Of a stretch of 64,000 bases of DNA, positions 53,646 through 61,852 are shown one piece after another. The notes under the pieces were generated by a model that made no database searches, was not told where the DNA came from, and worked only from the letters and a program-made list of their open reading frames with translations. The first letter of the stretch is position 1, and each line of letters starts with the position of its first letter. This DNA comes from Pedobacter helvus (lineage in GTDB: Bacteria; Bacteroidota; Bacteroidia; Sphingobacteriales; Sphingobacteriaceae). The DNA is taken from positions 1-64,000 of the forward strand of contig NZ_SRMP01000005.1 of the NCBI RefSeq assembly GCF_005925325.1, written 5' to 3'. Both the position numbers and the translations under genes were made by a program.

Positions 53646-55508
53646 TTACCTGACAATCAATACTGGAATACCCACTTTATGTCTTACCGAATCTACTGTT
53701 GTACCAAATATCAAATCTTTTAAGCCTTTGTGACCGTGAGCACCCATTACCAAAAGCTCCAATTCGTTTGAGTTACTAATTTCGGCGATAGCTTTCGCTG
53801 TACCGCCAAAACCAATATGTGGTGTGGCGTGATAACCTAAATCTGCAAGGTTTTCTTGATATTTCTTGAGGTTATCAATATCTGATTGTGTTTCGTGGTC
53901 CATTGCGGTTTTACCATGATAGCGAGCCGCTGCGGTTTCTACCACGTGAATTAAATAGTAGTGTGCCTCTTTTCCGCCTTGTATTAACGCATGGCGAATG
54001 GTTTTTCTATCGTGTTCAGAAAAATCTACTGTAATACCGATTTTCTCATAATTGATTTTCTCTACGTTACCAATAGCTAGCGCATCGCCATGCGGAACGT
54101 TGCCAATTCGCTGTTTTTTACTGACGAATGGATAGATGAAAATGTAGGCTAAAAGTAAAGCGATAAGCACAGCTACCGGTAGTACAATCACATAGATGTA
54201 CCAAGCGTTGTGAGTTGCTGCCATCCATCCGCCAATTTCTTCAATGACTAATTTGATATTTAGACAAATGATAACTAAAGCACTTAACCAGGCCAAAACT
54301 TTTACCCAAAGTTTAATGGTAAATTCTTTCATTTCCTTTTTGTCCGAGTTAAGGTGGATTAAAGGAATGATGGCAAAACCCAATTGCAAACTCAATACCA
54401 CCTGACTTAAGATCAGCAATCCACCTAAAGCATCATCACCGAAGTAAAGAATGGTGAAAAATGCAGGAACGATAGCTAACAAACGGGTAATCAATCGGCG
54501 TAACCAAGGCTGTATCCTTAAATTTAGGTGACCTTCCATTACAATTTGGCCGGCCAGCGTACCGGTAACGGTAGAACTTTGTCCAGCAGCGATTAACGCA
54601 ATTGCAAATAGGGCAGGAGCTACACTTCCAAAGATATTTGTAAGTAATTCATGGGCATCTTGTATTTCTGCAACTTCATGGAAACCATTTTTATAAAATG
54701 CCGCGGCAGCTAGAATTAAAATAGCAGCATTTACAAAAAAAGCCAAATTTAAAGCAACAGCAGTATCTATAAAATTGAATTTAATTGCTTCCTTAATTCC
54801 TTTACTATCACGTTCGAATTTTCGAGTTTGTACTAACGATGAATGTAAGTATAAATTGTGTGGCATTACGGTAGCTCCGATAATACCAATGGCAATGTAA
54901 AGGGCTTCTCCGCCCAGCATAGAAGGCTCAAAACCTTTGGCAATTTCTTTTAACGACGGTTCTACAATAAACATCTCTACCAAAAAGGAAAGTCCAACGA
55001 TAAACACCATGGAGACAATAAAGGCTTCCATTTTGCGCATACCTTTATTGAGCAAGAAAAGCAAAAGAACGGTATCGAATATGGTGATAGATATACCCCA
55101 AATTAACGGCAATCCGAAAAGTAAGTTTAGACCAATAGCCATCCCGATGATTTCGGCTAAATCACAAGCAATAATGGCTGTTTGTGCCAATACGAACAAG
55201 GGGAAGTTTACCCATTTTGGATAAGTATTTCTCGAGGCTTGCGCTAAATCTAATCCTCGTACAATACCTAAACGAGCGCTTAGCGATTGTAAAAGTAGGG
55301 CGATGAGGTTAGACATCAATAATACCCAAATGAGCTGATAGCCAAATTTACTGCCGCCGGCAATGTCCGTTGCCCAGTTGCCCGGATCCATATAGCCAAC
55401 ACTTACCAAATATGCAGGTCCTAAAAACGCCAGTATTCTACGCCAACCTTTTTTTTGGTTAGTCGCTACGCTCTGATGTACTTCGCTTAAAGATTGTTTT
55501 TCGGCCAT
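53646..55508 (-). CDS. mntH: Nramp manganese transporter fused to a UspA domain
   Basis: A 620-aa inner-membrane protein. Residues about 20-450 are an Nramp transporter with 11 membrane segments: YMDPGNWATDIAGGS (TM1, metal-binding D-P-G-N) and GATVMPHNLYLHSSLVQTR (TM6, M-P-H-N). Residues about 470-620 are a universal stress protein domain: YEKIGITVDFSEHDRKTIRHA and the nucleotide-binding end LVMGAHGHKGLKDLIFGTTVDSVRHKVGIPVLIVR. The normal Nramp length is about 410-440 aa, so the UspA part is an extra soluble module that may sense ATP. ATG overlaps the mntR stop as TAATG, i.e. one transcript with its regulator. Confidence 0.95.
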   Translation of the reverse strand: MAEKQSLSEVHQSVATNQKKGWRRILAFLGPAYLVSVGYMDPGNWATDIAGGSKFGYQLIWVLLMSNLIALLLQSLSARLGIVRGLDLAQASRNTYPKWVNFPLFVLAQTAIIACDLAEIIGMAIGLNLLFGLPLIWGISITIFDTVLLLFLLNKGMRKMEAFIVSMVFIVGLSFLVEMFIVEPSLKEIAKGFEPSMLGGEALYIAIGIIGATVMPHNLYLHSSLVQTRKFERDSKGIKEAIKFNFIDTAVALNLAFFVNAAILILAAAAFYKNGFHEVAEIQDAHELLTNIFGSVAPALFAIALIAAGQSSTVTGTLAGQIVMEGHLNLRIQPWLRRLITRLLAIVPAFFTILYFGDDALGGLLILSQVVLSLQLGFAIIPLIHLNSDKKEMKEFTIKLWVKVLAWLSALVIICLNIKLVIEEIGGWMAATHNAWYIYVIVLPVAVLIALLLAYIFIYPFVSKKQRIGNVPHGDALAIGNVEKINYEKIGITVDFSEHDRKTIRHALIQGGKEAHYYLIHVVETAAARYHGKTAMDHETQSDIDNLKKYQENLADLGYHATPHIGFGGTAKAIAEISNSNELELLVMGAHGHKGLKDLIFGTTVDSVRHKVGIPVLIVR

Positions 55509-56161
55509 TAGTTTTTCGTAATTAAAATGTGCTTGGCTACTTCTCTACTGATGTTCGTTTTTTGTTGTTCTGCTAATAATTCTACCGAACCATCAAACTC
55601 TAATACTTCTATAATTTCTATACGTTTGCCTAAGGTTAATCCTAGTTTTTCTAAGTGTTTAAGAAAAGCAGAGGAATGTTCGCTTACGCCAGTAATGGTT
55701 CCTTTGTCTCCAGAATTGAGTTTGCTTAACTTAACAAAAGCCAATTCTGCGAAATTGCCATATTTATCAGGAATGGGATCTCCATGAGGATCAACTCTTG
55801 GGAAGTCTAAAAATTCGTCCAGACGTTCTACTAATAAATTAGATTGGATGTGCTCCAGCTCTTCAGCAACGTCATGTACTTCATCCCATTTGAAATTCAG
55901 TTTATCCACTAAAAATACCTCCCATAATCTGTGCTTTCTAACAATATTGATGGCAGTAAGTTTGCCTTTTTCTGTTAGTGTTACACCTTGATACTTTACA
56001 TAGTTCACCAATTCTTTTTCAGAAAGTTTCTTGATCATGTCAGTTACCGATGCTGCTTTGGTTTGTATACGCTCAGCAATGGCATTGGTGAGCACAGGAT
56101 TGCTAATTTCTGATAGGTGGTAAATGATTTTGAGATAGTTTTCTTCGGTATAAGATTGCAT
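55508..56161 (-). CDS. mntR: DtxR/MntR-family metal-dependent repressor
   Basis: A 217-aa metalloregulator. DNA-binding winged helix in residues about 1-70 (YTEENYLKIIYHLSE, QTKAASVTDMIKKLSEKELVNY), dimerisation and metal-binding domain (HRLWEVFLVDKLNF, WDEVHDVAEELEHIQ, DFPRVDPHGDPIP), and a C-terminal SH3-like FeoA domain from about 140. The DxxP..DPHGDPIP block is a family mark. It should repress mntH and the TonB receptor when Mn is plentiful. The promoter carries the shared 16-nt operator; mntH is coupled downstream. Confidence 0.93.
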   Translation of the reverse strand: MQSYTEENYLKIIYHLSEISNPVLTNAIAERIQTKAASVTDMIKKLSEKELVNYVKYQGVTLTEKGKLTAINIVRKHRLWEVFLVDKLNFKWDEVHDVAEELEHIQSNLLVERLDEFLDFPRVDPHGDPIPDKYGNFAELAFVKLSKLNSGDKGTITGVSEHSSAFLKHLEKLGLTLGKRIEIIEVLEFDGSVELLAEQQKTNISREVAKHILITKN

Positions 56162-56182
56162 TTTAGGCTTTCTAATTTATTG

Positions 56183-56198
56183 TTTAGACAAATCTAAA
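56183..56198 (-). promoter_or_regulatory. MntR/DtxR-type operator in the mntR-mntH promoter
   Basis: Plus-strand TTTAGACAAATCTAAA, i.e. TTTAGATTTGTCTAAA read toward mntR, 22 bases upstream of its ATG. Identical in sequence and orientation to the site before the TonB receptor. TAGATTTG inside the site is the -7 box, so repression would be autoregulatory. Confidence 0.78.
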
Positions 56199-56250
56199 AA
56201 TTTATCTATAAAATTTTCGCTAAATTTTTACATTAGTTTTAGAATAAAAT

Positions 56251-56281
56251 TTTGCGAGTTAGGCTTTGTATCATACCTTTG
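56251..56281 (+). promoter_or_regulatory. promoter of the Lrp-family gene
   Basis: TTTG (56251-56254), 19-nt spacer, TACCTTTG (56274-56281): exact Bacteroidota consensus. Start of transcription near 56288, 16 bases before the ATG. Confidence 0.8.
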
Positions 56282-56303
56282 GGCAATTCAATCAAAACAA
56301 TGT

Positions 56304-56774
56304 ATGGCACTAGAACTAGATAAAATCGATTTCAAAATCTTAAAATTATTGCAAGAAAACGGTAGAATTACCAATTTGCTTTTATCACAAGAAATAGGTT
56401 TGTCACCAGCGCCAACTTTAGAGCGTGTTCGTAAACTGGAAATGTCTGGTTACATCAAGAGCTACCATGCTTTGGTTGATGAAGAAAAATTAGGTTTGGG
56501 GATTAAAACCTTTATCCAAATTCAGTTAGATTTCCATAAGAACAATACCATTCAAATTTTCTTGGATGAAGTAAACCAAATCAAAGAGGTAACCGAATGT
56601 CACCATGTGACTGGTCAGGCAGATTTCTTGTTAAAGGTTTATGTAAGCGATATCAAATCGTACGAGCGTTTAATTATGGATAAAATCAGTAAGATTTCCG
56701 TAGTTAAGACTTTCCAAACGATGATGATCATGTCGACTACGAAGAAAGAACCAATTGTGCCGTTGGAGTATTAA
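56304..56774 (+). CDS. Lrp/AsnC-family transcriptional regulator
   Basis: A 156-aa regulator: HTH in residues about 8-65 (LDKIDFKILKLLQENGRI, LLLSQEIGLSPAPTLERVRKLEMSGYI) and the RAM/AsnC ligand domain (about 70-150; VTECHHVTGQADFLLKVYVSD, with the ligand-site V-T-G-Q-A-D-F-L-L-K). Standard size. Own consensus promoter, divergent from mntR. The effector is probably an amino acid. An Lrp protein is a reasonable candidate for control of lysine transaminase, but this is inference. Confidence 0.92.
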   Translation: MALELDKIDFKILKLLQENGRITNLLLSQEIGLSPAPTLERVRKLEMSGYIKSYHALVDEEKLGLGIKTFIQIQLDFHKNNTIQIFLDEVNQIKEVTECHHVTGQADFLLKVYVSDIKSYERLIMDKISKISVVKTFQTMMIMSTTKKEPIVPLEY

Positions 56775-56841
56775 AAGTGGTCAGGTATCAGTTGTAAGTT
56801 GGTTAATGCCAGACTTATAACGTAAAACTTATTACTTATAA

Positions 56842-57516
56842 CTAAACTTGCCAGTTAATCTCTTCTTTTCCTTCCTTTTTAAGGATTTCGTTAGTTTTAG
56901 AGAAAGGCTTAGAACCGAAGAAGCCATTGTAGGCAGAAAAAGGCGATGGGTGTGCAGAGCTGATGATAAAATGTTTGCTTTTGTCTATCAATGCTTCTTT
57001 TTGTTTGGCGTAGTTGCCCCAGAGAATAAAGATCAAGCCAGTTCTTTTTTCGGACAATTCAGTAATAACTTTATCTGTAAATTGTTCCCAGCCTCGTTTT
57101 TGATGTGAGCCAGCAGTATGAGCTCTAACCGTTAAGGTAGCATTTAACAACAATACACCCTGGTCTGCCCAAGCCGTTAACTCCCCATGGTTTGGTATTT
57201 TAAAATCAGGAAATTCATCCGCCAGTTCTTTATAAATGTTTTTTAACGATGGAGGAGGAACTATGCCTTTTTGCACAGAAAAAGATAAACCATGAGCTTG
57301 TCCAACACCATGGTAGGGGTCTTGTCCTAAAATTACCACTTTTACCTTTTCGAAAGGTGTATGGTTAAAGGCATTGAAAATATCCGACCCCTTTGGATAA
57401 ATTGTAAAACCTGCCTGCTTTTCCTGCTGAAGAAAATCTTTCAGTGATTTCATATAAGGTTTTTCAAATTCTCCTTCAAGAATTTTAAACCAGCTAGGTT
57501 CTAAATCTACAGCCAT
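56842..57516 (-). CDS. ung: uracil-DNA glycosylase, family 1
   Basis: A 224-aa base-excision repair enzyme. Catalytic water-activating loop VVILGQDPYHGVGQAHGLSFSV (Asp of GQDPYH near residue 66), GVLLLNATLTVRAHTAGSH, and the C-terminal HPSPFSAYNGFFG (catalytic His, Leu-loop) are all present. Complete. Monocistronic, followed by the intergenic spacer behind the Lrp gene. Confidence 0.96.
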   Translation of the reverse strand: MAVDLEPSWFKILEGEFEKPYMKSLKDFLQQEKQAGFTIYPKGSDIFNAFNHTPFEKVKVVILGQDPYHGVGQAHGLSFSVQKGIVPPPSLKNIYKELADEFPDFKIPNHGELTAWADQGVLLLNATLTVRAHTAGSHQKRGWEQFTDKVITELSEKRTGLIFILWGNYAKQKEALIDKSKHFIISSAHPSPFSAYNGFFGSKPFSKTNEILKKEGKEEINWQV

Positions 57517-57566
57517 ATCTTAAGTTAAAAGCGTAAATACTAAAGTTAAAAGCTTACGAGTAGCTA

Positions 57567-58085
57567 CTATTTTTTAGCAGATAAAATATCGATTAAATCT
57601 AGTTCTAAGCTCTTTTTAGGATGCTCGATGATACGTCCAATCTCTTTTCCGTTTTTATCTGTGATGATAAATGTAGGTACACGTTGAATATCCAAACCAT
57701 CAATCAAGCCATTTTCTGCTTTTTTAGCACCATCAACTGCAATGAAAGAAACGTGTTTTTCATCAACTTTAATGGCGTCTGTTACTTTTAAAAAGTTTGG
57801 AACCTGAAATTTACTATCTCCACACCAAGTGCCTAAAACCACTTTGATTTTTTTATCTTTCATCAATTTGGTTAACTGAGGTACAACTGCTGAGTCTACT
57901 TTGTAATTTTCGTAGTTGGCATCGTAGCTTGCTTTAAATTCTGGGAATTCTACCAAACCCTCTCGTGAGCACTCGTTCAACATGATTTGTTTGTGTTTAA
58001 TTTGATCTTCTAATTTTTTATTGATTTCTTGGGCGTTCGCCGAAACGAAAAATAATCCTAATATGATGGTAAATGCGTATTTCAT
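57567..58085 (-). CDS. exported thioredoxin-like protein, CxxS-type
   Basis: A 172-aa protein with a signal peptide (MKYAFTIILGLFFVSANAQ). The thioredoxin-fold region from about 75 shows VVLGTWCGDSKFQVP, i.e. W-C-G-D-S in place of W-C-x-x-C, so the resolving Cys is replaced by Ser and it cannot be a classical disulfide oxidoreductase. IQRVPTFIITDKNGKEIGRI carries the cis-Pro. A Cys near residue 38 (LNECSREG) could pair with the active Cys. Periplasmic. Confidence 0.85.
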   Translation of the reverse strand: MKYAFTIILGLFFVSANAQEINKKLEDQIKHKQIMLNECSREGLVEFPEFKASYDANYENYKVDSAVVPQLTKLMKDKKIKVVLGTWCGDSKFQVPNFLKVTDAIKVDEKHVSFIAVDGAKKAENGLIDGLDIQRVPTFIITDKNGKEIGRIIEHPKKSLELDLIDILSAKK

Positions 58086-58170
58086 CGTTATCTAATTTTT
58101 GTTGAAATTATAAATTTAATCGCTATTTTCTGCTATAGAAAACCGATATTTGCAGAAATATTGAAAAACT

Positions 58171-58716
58171 ATGTCAAATTTAGTACGCCTAATAATAGGC
58201 TTTGCTTTACTAGGTGCAGCAGTTGCGCTTTTTATCTTAGGTCACTGGGGTTGGGGTATCCCAACTGTTTTTATTAGCATATTTGTTTTTATTACGTATT
58301 TCTACAATGAAAATATGCTGATTGCGCAATGGTATTTACGTAAAGACAATATGCCAAAAGCCGAAGTGTTTTTGGGAAGAATAACCAACTACGAAAAGCA
58401 ATTGAATAAGATGCAATACGGTTACTATAACCTTTTGCTAGGTTTGATGGAGTCGAGAAAGGCACCAATGAAATCTGAGAAGTATTTTAAAGCAGCTTTG
58501 AGTTTTGGCCTACATATGGATCACAACATCGCTTTGGCTAAATTAAGTTTAGCAGGTATTGCTATGGGCAAACGCAATAAACGCGAAGCTCAAATGTACT
58601 TAACGGAAGCTAAGAAAGCAGATAAGAATAAATTATTAGCTGATCAGATTAAGCAAATGAAAGATCAGTTGGGTATGTTAGATAGGCAACAACAAGTGCG
58701 ATATAGCCACAGATAA
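58171..58716 (+). CDS. membrane protein with TPR-like soluble region, unknown
   Basis: A 181-aa protein: two membrane segments at the N-terminus (about 5-24 and 28-47) and then a helical, TPR-like region (NMPKAEVFLGRITNYEKQ, YFKAALSFGLHMDHNIALAKLSLAGIAM, KREAQMYLTEAKKAD) facing the cytosol. No named family. A terminator follows. Confidence 0.75.
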   Translation: MSNLVRLIIGFALLGAAVALFILGHWGWGIPTVFISIFVFITYFYNENMLIAQWYLRKDNMPKAEVFLGRITNYEKQLNKMQYGYYNLLLGLMESRKAPMKSEKYFKAALSFGLHMDHNIALAKLSLAGIAMGKRNKREAQMYLTEAKKADKNKLLADQIKQMKDQLGMLDRQQQVRYSHR

Positions 58717-58731
58717 GATTTGAAAGAGAGA

Positions 58732-58766
58732 AGAGCTAATTGCGTAAAGCGATTAGCTCTTTTTAT
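58732..58766 (+). terminator. terminator
   Basis: AGAGCTAAT (58732-58740) pairs with ATTAGCTCT (58752-58760), with inner T-G, G-C and C-G pairs, followed by TTTTATTTG. Serves the preceding membrane-protein gene. Confidence 0.85.
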
Positions 58767-58975
58767 TTGTCGCATAAGCGATCAAAATTCTCTTCGTAGG
58801 CAGCATCTGTTCTGCTCAATAAGTCATCCTCTTCTTCATTTCTTTTCTTGCTGAAGAAAAGCTCTTCTGCCTGGATGCGCTTAATTAACTGACGAATAAG
58901 CGATAAGTCAAAAGTGTCTTTGCTTAATTTGATACAATATTCGTTTTCTGTGATTTCGATACTTGAACTATTCAT
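58763..58975 (-). CDS. small acidic hypothetical protein
   Basis: A 70-aa protein starting MNSSSIEITENEYCIKLSK; the longer frame from 59020 would run through the terminator of the preceding gene and adds a hydrophobic stretch that is not protein-like. Contains a helical, charged region (LIRQLIKRIQAEELFFSKKRNEEEDDLLSRTD). No TA partner or family recognised. Minus strand, convergent with the membrane-protein gene. Confidence 0.6.
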   Translation of the reverse strand: MNSSSIEITENEYCIKLSKDTFDLSLIRQLIKRIQAEELFFSKKRNEEEDDLLSRTDAAYEENFDRLCDK

Positions 58976-59004
58976 TTTATTTAAAATTAGTACAGCACTA
59001 AAAT

Positions 59005-59040
59005 AAAAAAGGCTTGTCACTGTAATTGCAACAAGCTTTT
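59005..59040 (-). terminator. terminator of the 59061 gene
   Basis: On the minus strand GCTTGT (59036-59031) pairs with ACAAGC (59017-59012) around a 13-nt loop, followed by CTTTTTT. Confidence 0.7.
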
Positions 59041-59060
59041 AATTTTCTGTTATGTTTGTG

Positions 59061-59660
59061 TTAAGGCTTCTGATTAGGACTAGTTGCGAACTTTACATCA
59101 TTTGTGCGAAAAAACTTAGCTAATAAAGCATATTTGTTTGTGCAGTAATTGAATTCTATAATTTTGTCAGAACTAAAATCGTGTGTGCCGCATGAAAAAC
59201 AAAGTCCGATGTATTCAATAATTTTATCATTTTGGTTTAGAAAAACTATGGCATTTCTGGGTTCGTAGCAAGTTCCTTTAATTATTGAATAAAGCTTGGC
59301 CTTGGGATTTTTATAGCCTATATTGTAAAGCAAATCAGTAAGGCTTTCAATTTTTTCTAAAGAAAGTTCTGCTTTCTCTTTAATTAAATCCTTTATCATC
59401 AATTGATTTTCAATGGGGACCTGGTTTCCGTATTCGCCATATAAGTCAAAAGAAATAAGAGCTACTTTTTTTGAAATGTTAAAGGGGTAAAAACTGCCTC
59501 GTTGTTTTGCAGATAATTTTTTGTTTGATCCACATTCAGAATCTGAATCCTTCATATTGTTAAGCTCGGCTTGGGCTTTATTAGATTGCTTTCTAGTTGC
59601 TCTTTGAGCATATCCGACTATACTTAGTAGCATTAATGAGAGAAGAATATGCTTTTTCAT
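59061..59660 (-). CDS. exported hypothetical protein
   Basis: A 199-aa protein with a signal peptide (MKKHILLSLMLLSIVGYAQ). The mature part has a polar, Lys/Gln-rich head and then SKKVALISFDLYGEYGN; cysteines occur singly (near 43, 147, 169, 172, 189), with FSCGTH and C-x-x-C-like IGLCFSCGTH. I recognise no domain. Terminator behind it. Confidence 0.68.
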   Translation of the reverse strand: MKKHILLSLMLLSIVGYAQRATRKQSNKAQAELNNMKDSDSECGSNKKLSAKQRGSFYPFNISKKVALISFDLYGEYGNQVPIENQLMIKDLIKEKAELSLEKIESLTDLLYNIGYKNPKAKLYSIIKGTCYEPRNAIVFLNQNDKIIEYIGLCFSCGTHDFSSDKIIEFNYCTNKYALLAKFFRTNDVKFATSPNQKP

Positions 59661-59703
59661 TAGTGTTATACCTGATTGCTTTTTGATTCACAACAATTGA
59701 GCT

Positions 59704-59889
59704 TTACCCTAAAACCAACCTAACATTTTTTCCTAATGTTTTAAAGCGCACTCCATTTTCTTGAACAACGGTGATGGTTAGATGTCCGGTTTTGCTGATG
59801 TTTAAATCTGTAGCTGTGCCTGATTTGCCTTTATGCGTACCAGCAACTACTTGGCAAAAGTCTCCGTCTTTAAGTTCTGTTTCCTTCAT
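59704..59889 (-). CDS. small KOW-motif protein
   Basis: A 61-aa protein with DGDFCQVVAGTHKGKSGTATDLNISK at residues 8-33, a KOW motif (G-D-x-x-x-V-x-x-G-x-H-K-G-K-x-G) as found in ribosomal protein L24 and NusG, then a small SH3-like strand set. Likely RNA- or ribosome-binding. Stand-alone KOW proteins of this length are known in bacteria, function unclear. Too short for L24 (about 100 aa). Confidence 0.75.
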   Translation of the reverse strand: MKETELKDGDFCQVVAGTHKGKSGTATDLNISKTGHLTITVVQENGVRFKTLGKNVRLVLG

Positions 59890-59930
59890 AAAGCATATTT
59901 TATTACTAAAATTAAGAAAAGTTTGATCAA

Positions 59931-59960
59931 AAAAAATCCCCAGTTTTTAACTGGGGATTT
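59931..59960 (-). terminator. terminator of lysS
   Basis: AAATCCCCAGTT (59934-59945) and AACTGGGGATTT (59949-59960) form a perfect 12-bp stem with a 3-nt loop; on the minus strand eight T follow. 20 bases beyond the lysS stop. Confidence 0.93.
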
Positions 59961-59979
59961 GAATATCAAAACCTAATGG

Positions 59980-61689
59980 CTACTTATGCTCTAAAAACAA
60001 ACCGTCGTCGGTTTTACTCACTTTAAGGATGTTTTTTCCAGTTAGGCCTTTCAAAGTAGTATCCCATTTTTTGTTACTCCATTCTGGTAAAGCAGCTTTT
60101 ACATCGCTTAGTAATTGTTGTTCGCCTTCTTTTACCAAAGCATATAATTCAGCTTCTTCCGCAGATAGTTCGATTTTCTTTTTCTCAGGACGCATTTGAG
60201 GGAAGAATAATACCTCTTGGATCGTCGATTGATCAGTCATCAACATTACCAATCTATCGATACCAATGCCTAAACCAGAAGTAGGAGGCATACCATATTC
60301 TAAAGCACGAACAAAGTCATCATCCATTGCCATAGCTTCATCATCGCCTCTAGCAGCTAATTTCAATTGTTCTTCAAAACGCTCTTTCTGGTCAATTGGG
60401 TCATTTAACTCAGAATAGGCATTGCCAATTTCTTTACCCATTACAAAAAGCTCAAAACGCTCTACCAGACCTTCTTTGCTGCGGTGTTTTTTCGCTAAAG
60501 GTGTCATTTCGATAGGGTAGTCGGTAATGTAGGTAGGCTGAATTAAATTAGCTTCCACTTTCTCGCTGAAAAGTTCATCCACCAATTTACCACGTCCCAT
60601 GCTATCGTCAATCTCGATACCCAAATCTCTACAAGTTTGAGCCAACTGCTCTTCACTCATTTCCGATACATCAATACCTGTATATTTTTGGATAGATTCG
60701 TACATCGTTAACTTCTCATACGGACCAGCAAAATCAATTTCGTGTCCACCAACCTTAACCACAGGCGAACCGTGGATAGCCACAGCGATTTTTTCCAAAC
60801 ATTCTTCCACCATACCCATCATCCAAACGTAGTCTTTGTAAGCTACATAGATTTCCATCGAGGTAAACTCTGGGTTGTGCGTTCTGTCCATCCCTTCGTT
60901 ACGGAACATTTTACCGAACTCATAAACGCCATCAAAACCAGCAACAATTAGCCTTTTTAGGTAAAGTTCATTCGCAATACGTAAGAACAAAGGCATATCT
61001 AAAGTGTTGTGGTGGGTCGCAAACGGACGAGCCGCCGCACCACCATGCACCGCTTGTAAAATTGGCGTTTCTACTTCCATCCAGCCTTGGCTGTCGAAGT
61101 AATTACGCATGGTATTGATCACCTTAGAGCGGTTGATGAAGATTTGTTTGTAATCAGGATTTACCGTTAAATCTACATAACGCATTCTGTAACGCAATTC
61201 TGGATTGGTAAAACCATCGAAAACGTTTCCTTCATCGTCGCGTTTCACAATTGGCAACGGACGTAAAGATTTAGAAAGTACCGTTAATTTATTTACGTGC
61301 ACCGAAATTTCTCCGGTTTGAGTAGTAAAAACGTAACCTTCCACACCAATAAAATCGCCTATATCTAATAGTTTCTTGAAGACTGTATTGTACAAGGTCT
61401 TATCATCGCCAGGGCAAAGCTCATCACGCTTCAAATAAATTTGGATACGACCAGTAGCGTCCTGAAGTTCGGCGAAAGAAGCCGCTCCCATAATGTTGCG
61501 GCCCATAATTCTGCCCGCAATGCTAATTGTCTTGTATGCTGTTTTATCTTTTTCGTAGTTAGCTAAAATGTCTGCTGCATTAGCATTGATTTCGTAAGCC
61601 TCTGCAGGATATGGGTTAATACCCAGTTCGCGAAGCTGTTTTAACGAATCGCGACGCAATATTTCCTGTTCTGATAATCCTATACTCAT
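59980..61689 (-). CDS. lysS: lysyl-tRNA synthetase, class II
   Basis: A 569-aa class II aminoacyl-tRNA synthetase. OB-fold anticodon-binding domain (about 50-165), then the catalytic core: motif 2 FRNEGMDRTHNPEFTSMEIY (near 270) and motif 3 GLGIGIDRLVMLMTDQ (near 490), with the lysine-site block LQAVHGGAAARPFATHHNT. The start at 61689 (MSIGLSEQEILRRDSLKQL) is chosen because a TTG further up at 61707 lies in the -7 box. C-terminal tail of about 60 residues beyond motif 3 is longer than in E. coli. Terminator behind it. Confidence 0.95.
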   Translation of the reverse strand: MSIGLSEQEILRRDSLKQLRELGINPYPAEAYEINANAADILANYEKDKTAYKTISIAGRIMGRNIMGAASFAELQDATGRIQIYLKRDELCPGDDKTLYNTVFKKLLDIGDFIGVEGYVFTTQTGEISVHVNKLTVLSKSLRPLPIVKRDDEGNVFDGFTNPELRYRMRYVDLTVNPDYKQIFINRSKVINTMRNYFDSQGWMEVETPILQAVHGGAAARPFATHHNTLDMPLFLRIANELYLKRLIVAGFDGVYEFGKMFRNEGMDRTHNPEFTSMEIYVAYKDYVWMMGMVEECLEKIAVAIHGSPVVKVGGHEIDFAGPYEKLTMYESIQKYTGIDVSEMSEEQLAQTCRDLGIEIDDSMGRGKLVDELFSEKVEANLIQPTYITDYPIEMTPLAKKHRSKEGLVERFELFVMGKEIGNAYSELNDPIDQKERFEEQLKLAARGDDEAMAMDDDFVRALEYGMPPTSGLGIGIDRLVMLMTDQSTIQEVLFFPQMRPEKKKIELSAEEAELYALVKEGEQQLLSDVKAALPEWSNKKWDTTLKGLTGKNILKVSKTDDGLFLEHK

Positions 61690-61704
61690 TAATTGAATTT
61701 TTTG

Positions 61705-61712
61705 CAAAAATA
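61705..61712 (-). promoter_or_regulatory. -7 element of lysS
   Basis: TATTTTTG on the minus strand, 15 nt upstream of the ATG at 61689, fixing the start. Confidence 0.55.
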
Positions 61713-61852
61713 GTAAAATACTTGGTTATTGATGCTTGCACAAGCCTTTAATATCACATCGCAGTAATTGTATTTTGTAAGTTATAAGCGATCTCAGCCG
61801 TCCGACTGGATTGCTAATTGCGTTTTTAAATCTTTTCCGTTAGTTTTACTGT

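Noticed and set aside
58763..59020. Toxin-antitoxin pair with the small acidic protein
   Set aside because: No partner gene overlaps or adjoins it in the same direction, and no antitoxin motif is visible.
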